Origin: Yamagishiella unicocca
Taxonomy: Eukaryota; Chlorophyta; Chlorophyceae; Chlamydomonadales; Volvocaceae
Direction: 5' to 3'
Assembly: GCA_003116995.1 (NCBI GenBank)
Contig: BDSL01000121.1
Coordinates: 62,001 to 126,000, forward strand
DNA length: 64,000 nt
The translations under genes were made by a program, and so were the position numbers. Shown piece by piece: positions 58,001-64,000 of this stretch. How positions within the stretch are numbered: the stretch's first letter is position 1; each line of letters opens with the position of its first letter. Under the pieces are notes generated by a model. It had not been told where the DNA came from and did no database searches. It saw only the letters and a program-made list of their open reading frames with translations.

Positions 58001-61000
58001 CTCCAGGCCCACGGCGTCGAACGGCACCGGATGAGTTATGTTGCGGCATCGCGGGACTCGACTCCAATCCTTAAACGGTTTAGCAGCAGTTCCTGGTGAC
58101 TGTTGGTGCGTGCCCTGCTCCGCAGCTTCATCCAGCTCGTGTGGCCCTACCCATTCCTCTTTGCACCTGTTGCCTTCGTCCGCCACCGTGGTGACCGCAG
58201 GCACGCCCACGCCCGCCACCCCCGGCAGCAGCGCCGCCCACCTGCAGCCGCTGCTGGCCTTCCTGCACTACGAGCCGTACGGCACGAACGCGACGGCCTG
58301 GCAGGTAGCCGTGCAGCGGCCGTTGGAGGCCTGCCGACCCGAGGGTCGGCGGCGGCTAATGGCGCTGTTACGGGAGACCATGATTAGGTGAGTGCGGCGT
58401 CGACGCGTAGGCAGCGCCGATGACCATTAACCCCACGGTTACCAGGAGACCTGCAACGAACCAGCGGTCATGTGCCCGCGAATCCGAAAGCATACGCCAC
58501 CTCGCCGTCTCGTCCCTCACGCCGTCTCATCCCTCACACCCCCCAGGGCCAGCAAGTCAGACCTGCTGCGGCTGCCCCGACTGTTCCGCCGGGTGACTCT
58601 GCTGGACTTCGAGCCGCAGCACGCGGCCTCCTACAACGAGCTAGTGGAGGTGAGGGTTTCGGAGCGACGTGGAGGAGGGCGACGCGTGGCGAGTCGGGGA
58701 TCCGCAGGTTGGATGGACGCAGTAGAGGCCTTGGTAGGGACGGTTAGGCCCCTGACACACGGCACCCCAACCTGCTGCCATCCGGTCTGTCCGGGGGTAG
58801 CACTGTGGCAGTTCTATAGAACTTAGGGAGCCTGGACATCATCACGGATGTGCACATGCACACGGAAAACTCGCCTCTCGCCTCCCGGCCCCTCTCTTCC
58901 CCAGGGGACAAATCGGACAATGCGCCAACTAATATACCCATGTCATGTAACCGGACTTCATGCCATTCCTCCCCCCACCACCTTGCACCGCCCTTGGCTT
59001 GTCGGCCGTGGATTCGCGGATCCTCATATACCCCCCCCCTGGGAGGGGTTTCCACGGGTCTGGCATCCACGGGTCTGGCATCCACGGGTCTGGCATCCAC
59101 GGGTCTGGCATCCACGGGTCTGGCATCCACGGGTCTGGCATCCACGGGTCTGGCATCCACGGGTCTTCCGCGACATCCTCCCCCGGCGTCCTCAGGTCGT
59201 TCGTCGCAACCTACTGACCAGTGACTGGTGCGATGACGCGCACAGCGAGAGCCTTCTGAGCACCCGCAACCACCGCTGGGGCCGCCAGATGATGAACAAC
59301 GTGTGGCTCAGCTGCTGCGTGGCGGGTACGGGTCTTCTGGGGGTGCCTGGGCGGACCCGCGGGTCGGCCGATAGATGGAGGGTGTGCGGCTGCGGCGGCT
59401 GGGAACAGAGGGGTGCTTGTGGCCTTGCCCGACTAACCACTCCTTTGCTCCCATGGGGTGAATAGTAAGGTTGGGCGATAAGGGCCCGAGAGTCAGCGAT
59501 TTTACATCCTTAACTCTGCGTCCTCGTTGAATCGCCGCGAGCATCCTCCACCCCACCGCACCCCACCGCCTCCCATAGGCTCCACCAACAGCGTGGTACG
59601 TGAGGAGGACCTCCTGGAGACCATGCAGCTGCTGGCGGGGCGGCTGGGGTCGCCGCAGCCGGGCAGCCTGCTGCCTGGGGGCGTGGCGGTGGGGCCGCCC
59701 TGGCTGGAGGACGAGCACCCGCTGCGGGCGGTGGAGGAGGCGCTCCGGCGCGGCACGCACTGCGAGGTGTGTTTTGTCTGGGGAGGGGTGGCGAGGAGAC
59801 CCGGTTATGCGCGACATGGGCGACGGAGGCCAGAAACAAGCCGGACTAGGTGTATGGGGGGCCGCAAGGAAAACCCGTGTACGAAAACCCGTGTACGAAA
59901 ATCCGTGTACGAAAATCCGTGTACGAAAATCCGTGTATGGAGTGGTTCGACAGGTGAGGTTGGAAATAAAGAGCCGTGTAGCCTCCATTCTTTGTGAATC
60001 CTCCCCCCATCCCCTCGCGCCCGCTCCGCGACCTGCCCACCGCCCATCCCGCTGAGACACACAGGTGTGCCAGGAGCACATCCGGCAGCCCATGGTGACC
60101 CCCTGCGGCCACCTGGCCTGCCTGGACTGCACCGCCAAGGACCGGGAGCGGTGTCCACTGCCGCAGTGCCGTACGCCGTACGTCATGCAGGTGCGCGCGG
60201 GTGGCGGCAGCGCCGCGGATGGCGGAAGCCCCCCCCTCGGCTTCCCACGCACGTCGAGTAACCGGGTGTTTTTTCAACCCCATCCCCCCCTTTTTTCAAC
60301 CCCATCCCCCCAACCCCATCCCCCCGCGGATTCTCTTATCAAACCCCCCCAGGCTATCACGGACCCGGCGCGCTACAAGCATAACCGACAGCCCAAGTGG
60401 CCGGTACCGCAGGTGTGCCCTGGGGTGCACCGTCGCGTACGACGGGGAGACGGTCGTGCCCGGCGTTGAACGGGTTTTAGTCGGCGATCACCATATACCA
60501 TTGCCTCTCCCTCTCCCTCTCTTTCTCCCCGCGCTCCCACACTCGCGGGTTTTGCCTGCCCTCCCACATTCGCGGGTTTTCCCCGCCCTCCCTCCCTCGC
60601 GATAAGAGTTGTCCGTTTTCTGCACTCGCAGGAGCTCATTGAGTGGCAGCCCGTCTACCACCAGCGGGGCGCCCAGGGTCAGTCATGAGCGACGAGGGGG
60701 GTCCAGTGACATGGCACTGCCGCCGGACGCCATCCCCCAGGCAGTATCCCCGCAGCCTCTTTCCACTCCGCCGTTGCACTCCGCTTCCACGCCTCTGTCC
60801 ATGCGCGTCTCCTGTATTGTCCCCTCCCGCTTTCCAGAAAGCCGGTCCTCTCCCTTTGCCGCCACCATCGCCCAGCACCACGAACGATGTGTTCTACAAC
60901 CCCCAGCACCAGCTACACTTCCCACGTCGAGTAACCGGTTCGTTTTTGCAACCCCGCCCCCCCCCCAAACAGGCGTTGACGGCGGTACTTGGTCCGCCAC

Positions 61001-64000
61001 CTGGCAGCTCACTCGCTCCTCCAAGATCAGTCACATGCTGGCAAGGCTCAGGCAGATAGGGGCAGTGCCACAAACCCAGCCGCTGCCGCAGAAGACGCCC
61101 CAGTCACCACCAGCTGGCGGCGCGGCGGCTTCGGACGGCACGGCGGCGGCCTCATCATACCCAGCGACAATGGACGGCGCTCCCGGCAATGGTGCTGCGG
61201 CGGCTGATGAGGATGCTGCGGCGCGGGCCGGAGAAGAGGCGGCTGCCTCGGGGTCTGCAGGCGGCGGCGGCAGCGCAAGCGGCGGCGGCGGCGCGGAGTC
61301 TGCAGGCGGCGGCGGCGGCGCAAGTGGCGGCGGCGGCGGCGCAAGTGGCGGCGGCGGCGGCTCGGAGTCTGCAGGCGGCGGCGGCGCAAGTGGCGCCCCA
61401 GGGGCCGGCGGCGGCGGAGATGCGAGTGGCGCCCCAGGCGGCGGTGGCAGCGGCGGTCTGGCGCCGCAGCACCGGCGCTTGCCGGTTACAGCCAAGGCCA
61501 TCGTGTTCACGCAGTACGGCCTGCACCTGCAGCTGATTGAGGCCAGCCTCATGCAGGTGGGTACGGAGTGCCGTACGGTTTTGGCGCTGTGGTAACGTGT
61601 GCCACTGCGCATGACGTCGCGACCAGGGTTCCGTATTTGGCTGGGGCCATAACTGATAACTGATAACTGATTCCCGCCCGCCTGCGTTTTCGCTGCTGCA
61701 ACTACCTGCCTGGCCAACCGTAGGCGGAGATACCGTTTGCGCTGTTGGCGACGGGTGAGTCATGGGAGCGGGGGGCCCTCGTCGAGCTGCGAGCTGCTGA
61801 CTGGGCGTTGAGTGCATTACGTTAGCAATTACGGGGGTAGTAGTAACGGTGACAGTGGGTTCCAGACCAAAAGGCAGCAACACCCTTCAGGCAGCGTCCG
61901 GTCGACGCCTTCCCTCTCCGGGCTTCCACCACCTCCCCTCTCCCCCCCCCCGCCCCCTCCTGCCCCTCTCGCTCCCCCCCCTCCTGCCCCTACTCCGCCA
62001 GTCATTGCGCAAGAGGACCGAGAAAGGGCTCTGTCTCGCTTCCAGCACGACCCGCACTGCGGTGTGCTGGTGATGGACCGGGTAAGGTGGCAGTGGTGCT
62101 GCTTGACCTAACGGGGCAGGTACTGTAGGTATATGGGCAATGAGCAAGGCGGTGGATGGTAGATTTACATGTAAGCACATAGGCAATGCTCCTCTCTTCA
62201 ATCCAAAGCCATCACTTGAGGGCTGACATGCCGGCTGTACGACACCCCCCAACTGCCATCGCAACCGCCCAGATGGGAGCTGTCGGTCTGGACCTCTCCT
62301 TCGCGTCGTATGTGCTGCTGATGGAGCCCCTAGAGGACTTCAGCCTCGAGCAGCAGGTACGGCCATTCGCGTCACTAGGACGAGTAGGCAGCCTGGTAAC
62401 GCGGCGCTGGGCATGGTGTTCGACCCGCGGGACATGGCGTCAGCCCCGCGGGACATGGTGTTCGACCCGCGGGACATGGCGTCCGACCCGCGGGACATGG
62501 CGTCCGACCCGCGGGACATGGCGTCCGACCCGCGGGACATGGCCTCCGACCCGCGGGACGGGTCGTCCGACCCGCGGGACAGGGCGCTCGACCCGCGGGA
62601 CAGGGCGTCCGGCCCGCGGGACATGGCCTCCGACCCGCGGGTCGGCGCAATGAGGGCTCACTCCAGCACGCGTGGGCACTAAACCCTGGGTTGGGACCCC
62701 GGCCATCGTGTCGTGTCATGTGGTGTGGTGTGGTGTGGTGATCTGTGCAGGTGGTCAGCCGCGCTCACCGAATGGGCGCCAAGCAGGCGGTGGAGGTGGA
62801 GACGCTGGTCATGAGGGGCAGCGCGGAGGAGGCCCTGCTGCGGCTAGACCGCAAACTGACGCTGGCAGGCGGGGCGGCAGCGGCAGCAGCGGCAGCAGCG
62901 GCAGCAGCGGCAGCAGCGGCAGCAGCGGCAGCAGCGGGGGCGGCAGCGGCAGCAGCGGGGGCGGCAGCGGCAGCAGCGGGGGCGGCAGCGGCAGCAGGGG
63001 CAGCAGCAGCAGCGGGGGGCGGGACGGGCGGGGCGGCAACGGGGATTCCTGGAGGGGACGCCGCCGACCCGTCGAATGGACTGGCTGCTGGAGGCACCGG
63101 GCATAGCCCTGCTGGAGGCACCGGCCATAGCCCTGCTGCAGCTAACGGCCGGCCGAACGGGCTGCTGAACGGCGTGCATGACGGCTTGCTGAGCAATGGC
63201 AGTTGCAGCGGCGACGGCAGTGGCAGCGGCAGCGGCGTGAAGCAGGCGCTGGGCTCGCCACGTGGTGATCAGCTCCCGAGTGGGCGGGGGGAGATGCAGG
63301 GGGAGGTGACCGCTGACGATCACGAGGGAGGAGTTCAGGTGGGTGAGGCGGGGACTGGCCAGAGGATGTGATCATGGGATACCGTGGCGTCCGCGAGGGT
63401 GCGGGCTGGCACTTGGCAGGGATCATCACCTGGGAGGCCGTACTGTCCGGGTGAGGCGGGGGACTGGCCGCGATACCGTAGCGTCCGGGTAGGGCGAGCT
63501 AAACAAACGGGACAAGGCTGCCCACTCGCCGCCGCAGCCCGCGGGATTGCGGGTTGCGGACGATTAGTCAGGCAGCAAGGACGCCAGCCCACAACGGTGA
63601 CGGATGCTAACCGACGCCAACGGCATTCCGTACAGGTGGACCGTCGCGCGCTGCGCAACCAGCTGTTCCTGCTGTTGGAGAAGGTGCGCCTCGCAGCTGG
63701 CGGCGCAGCTGGCGGCGTGCGGCAGAGGGCTGTTCGCACCGGTGGCGGCGGCGCTGGTGGTGGTGGTGGCGGTGCCCGCAGAACACAAGCGGCTCTACCG
63801 ATGCGCTTGCCGCCGCCGCCTCATGGACAGCAGCCGCCAGAAGGACAGACGTACGAGCTGCAGCCGCAGGACGAGCAGCCGCAGGACGAGCAGCCGCAGG
63901 ACGAGATGCGCTCGGTGCCACAAGCGGCGCACTTGAGGCCCGATGCGGCACTCGGTGCCTCAGACCCCGCCGAAGGCCGGGGAGGGGAGGGCGCCGGAGG
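46001..64000 (+). CDS. F-box/CW/SNF2/RING ATPase (AT3G54460-like), runs off the right edge
   Basis: Over 20 exons. Phased exons: 46771-46990, 47336-47477, 47864-48095, 48455-48715, 49021-50175, 50336-(about 50470), 50841-50986, 51382-51649, 52055-52168, 52345-52518, 57729-57846, 58201-58387, 58547-58649, 59196-59325, 59579-59766, 60065-60190, 60353-60412, 60632-60677, 60973-61556, 61724-61754, 62002-62081, 62273-62356, 62751-63338, 63636 onward. Tentative N-terminal exons: 46001-46085 and 46124-46234. Domains in order: F-box (ILDLPYEVLQCIMSRLAP), SNF2 motif I (CDEP/GLGKT split by an intron), CW zinc finger (WVQCEQCHIWRKLPDG ... WFCHMHP), motif Ia (LSAATLVVLPST), DEGH (motif II), RING (CQEHIRQPMVTPCGHLACLD), helicase C (AKAIVFTQYG; GLDLSF; SRAHRMG). 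Order and motifs match plant AT3G54460. Probably a chromatin remodeller or ubiquitin ligase subunit. The donor after 50336 is unresolved. Confidence 0.9.
49075..50110 (+). other. Low-complexity insert between SNF2 motif I and the CW finger
   Basis: Within exon 49021-50175, about 330 residues of Ala/Gly/Ser- and then Arg/Lys/acidic-rich sequence (KSPKRSGGGKRRRRSAAGFE, SSDSDGDGGDEEDGGGE) separate GLGKT from the CW finger. No stop and the phase is kept at both ends, so it is coding. The basic stretch could act as a nuclear localisation signal. Confidence 0.75.
52693..52697 (-). terminator. Pol III terminator of the tRNA-Gly gene
   Basis: TTTTT on the minus strand starts about 10 nt after the tRNA 3' end, as expected for RNA polymerase III termination. 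Confidence 0.8.
52707..52777 (-). tRNA. tRNA-Gly (GCC)
   Basis: 71 nt without CCA. Acceptor GCACTAG pairs with CTAGTGC, discriminator A. D arm GTATAGTGGTAGCAT. Anticodon arm GGTCC-TTGCCAC-GGACC with anticodon GCC. T arm CCGAG-TTCGATT-CTCGG with a canonical B box (GTTCGATTC). No intron. Antisense to the host SNF2 gene. A T5 tract follows. Confidence 0.95.
52823..52860. repeat. Perfect 14-bp hairpin
   Basis: tacggagcgggtcc and its exact complement flank the 8-nt loop catgtcaa, directly before the SINE. Purpose unknown; it may be the SINE's target or part of an older insertion. Confidence 0.75.
52866..53300 (+). mobile_element. Two-unit tRNA-derived SINE
   Basis: Unit 1 (52866-53069) begins with a tRNA-like head: A-box-like TAGCTTAGCTG, B-box-like AGTTCAAGTCC, and GGGG/CCCC ends; it closes with caaattttt. 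Unit 2 (53070-53300) has its own head (GTCTAATTGGTTAAGAC; GGTTCGATTCC) and ends in caaggaa plus a T10 run. Both keep internal pol III promoter motifs. The anticodon arms are imperfect, so these are not functional tRNA genes. Confidence 0.75.
53301..57359 (+). mobile_element. Nested train of L1-type LINE 3' ends
   Basis: Three successive 3' ends, each finishing (TC)n-AAGG: a stub (53301-53347), a 500-bp copy (about 53348-53848) and a 3.5-kb copy (about 53849-57359). The last two are nearly identical over 500 bp (53351-53848 versus 56859-57359). The whole block is flanked by caaggaa plus a T run (53284-53300 and 57354-57376), consistent with a target-site duplication in the SINE tail. Confidence 0.85.
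53849..57041 (+). CDS. L1-type LINE reverse transcriptase, 5'-truncated
   Basis: Open to TAG at 57041. It starts inside the RT (EQSAFLPGRSI), so the endonuclease and RT fingers are missing. Palm motifs are intact: FLDFAKAYDTID, AGVRQGCPLAPLLYLF, FADDAQV. Then about 260 residues of Ala/Pro-rich sequence are inserted before the thumb (LRIVPAAVALGIPF). The C-terminus has a zinc-binding module (CACGC ... HHFWSCPLVRPLWDEL) as in zf-RVT. The open frame continues upstream into the previous copy's 3' UTR, but that is chance. Encoded enzyme: target-primed reverse transcription; this copy cannot be autonomous. Confidence 0.88.
57354..57376 (+). repeat. Right target-site duplication of the LINE block
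   Basis: caaggaa followed by T16 repeats the SINE tail at 53284-53300 (caaggaa plus T10). The T-run length differs, as expected for slippage. Confidence 0.7.
59050..59166. repeat. 15-bp tandem array in a SNF2-gene intron
   Basis: About eight copies of ggcatccacgggtct in the intron 58650-59195. Open in several frames because the unit is a multiple of 3; not coding in the spliced model. Confidence 0.85.
59781..59840 (+). repeat. Copy of a dispersed intronic repeat
   Basis: ggcgaggagacccggttatg and the following gacatgggcgacggaggcca resemble sequences at 44120-44175 and (inverted) 18226-18290. Each copy lies in an intron of a different gene. Confidence 0.6.
61845..61895 (-). mobile_element. 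Single arm of the 5114-5227 MITE family
   Basis: gtaacggtgacagtgggttc then cagaccaaaaggcagcaaca matches the right arm of the element at 5114-5227. It lies in the SNF2-gene intron 61755-62001. The other arm was not found. Confidence 0.55.
62405..62645. repeat. 21-bp tandem array in a SNF2-gene intron
   Basis: About eleven copies of a 21-bp unit (gacccgcgggacatggcgtcc) between the exons encoding LEQQ and VVSRAHRMG. It reads as a 7-residue repeat DPRDMAS on the plus strand, and the intron keeps an open frame across the array. Confidence 0.9.

Noticed and set aside
58929..59165. CRISPR-like array of regular short repeats
   Set aside because: Pure 15-bp tandem repeat without spacers in a eukaryotic intron.

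Overview
The window is nuclear DNA of a green alga of the Chlamydomonas/Volvox (volvocine) type. The evidence is the GC-rich, intron-dense genes with GT-AG introns, long Ala/Gly/Pro low-complexity runs inside conserved proteins, a Pro-rich (PPSPKPP) wall-type protein with hevein domains, TGTAA polyadenylation motifs, interstitial TTTTAGGG (Chlamydomonas-type telomere) units, L1-type and restriction-endonuclease-type LINEs, and a tRNA-derived SINE. There is nothing prokaryotic: no operons, no CRISPR. Exon models below were built by hand from domain homology and splice sites; reading phase was checked across the junctions given.

Layout, left to right. (1) 1-3685 (+): 3' part of a GH18-type chitinase with six hevein (CBM18) domains. 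(2) 7296-8780 (-): a coiled-coil protein of unknown role. (3) 11996-about 15040 (-): an FKBP-type peptidyl-prolyl isomerase with a twin-arginine thylakoid-lumen signal. (4) 15706-21770 (+): a complete MAPKKK-type kinase whose introns hold a 13-bp minisatellite, other arrays and a foldback element. (5) 23473-26729 (+): a PD-(D/E)XK nuclease plus protein-kinase fusion like the C-terminal parts of Crinkler/CR proteins, with an apparent frameshift. (6) 27965-32422 (+): a TIR-like domain followed by kinesin-light-chain-type TPRs, cut off at its 3' end by (7) a 5'-truncated RLE-type LINE on the minus strand (about 32316-33420). (8) 36208-39045 (-): a PAP2 lipid phosphate phosphatase. (9) 41405-45362 (-): an R3H-ankyrin-repeat protein with a C-terminal membrane anchor. 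(10) about 46001 to beyond 64000 (+): an F-box/CW/SNF2/RING ATPase related to Arabidopsis AT3G54460. One of its introns (52519-57728) carries a tRNA-Gly gene, a two-unit SINE and a nested train of L1 LINEs.

Genes 5 and 6 are side by side in the same orientation, and each combines domains used elsewhere in immunity or conflict systems (CR-type REase-kinase; TIR plus TPR). This is the most likely unusual biology in the window. Both look damaged (frameshift; LINE insertion), so it may be a decaying accessory locus. The other genes are ordinary housekeeping or signalling genes with no evident pathway link to each other.
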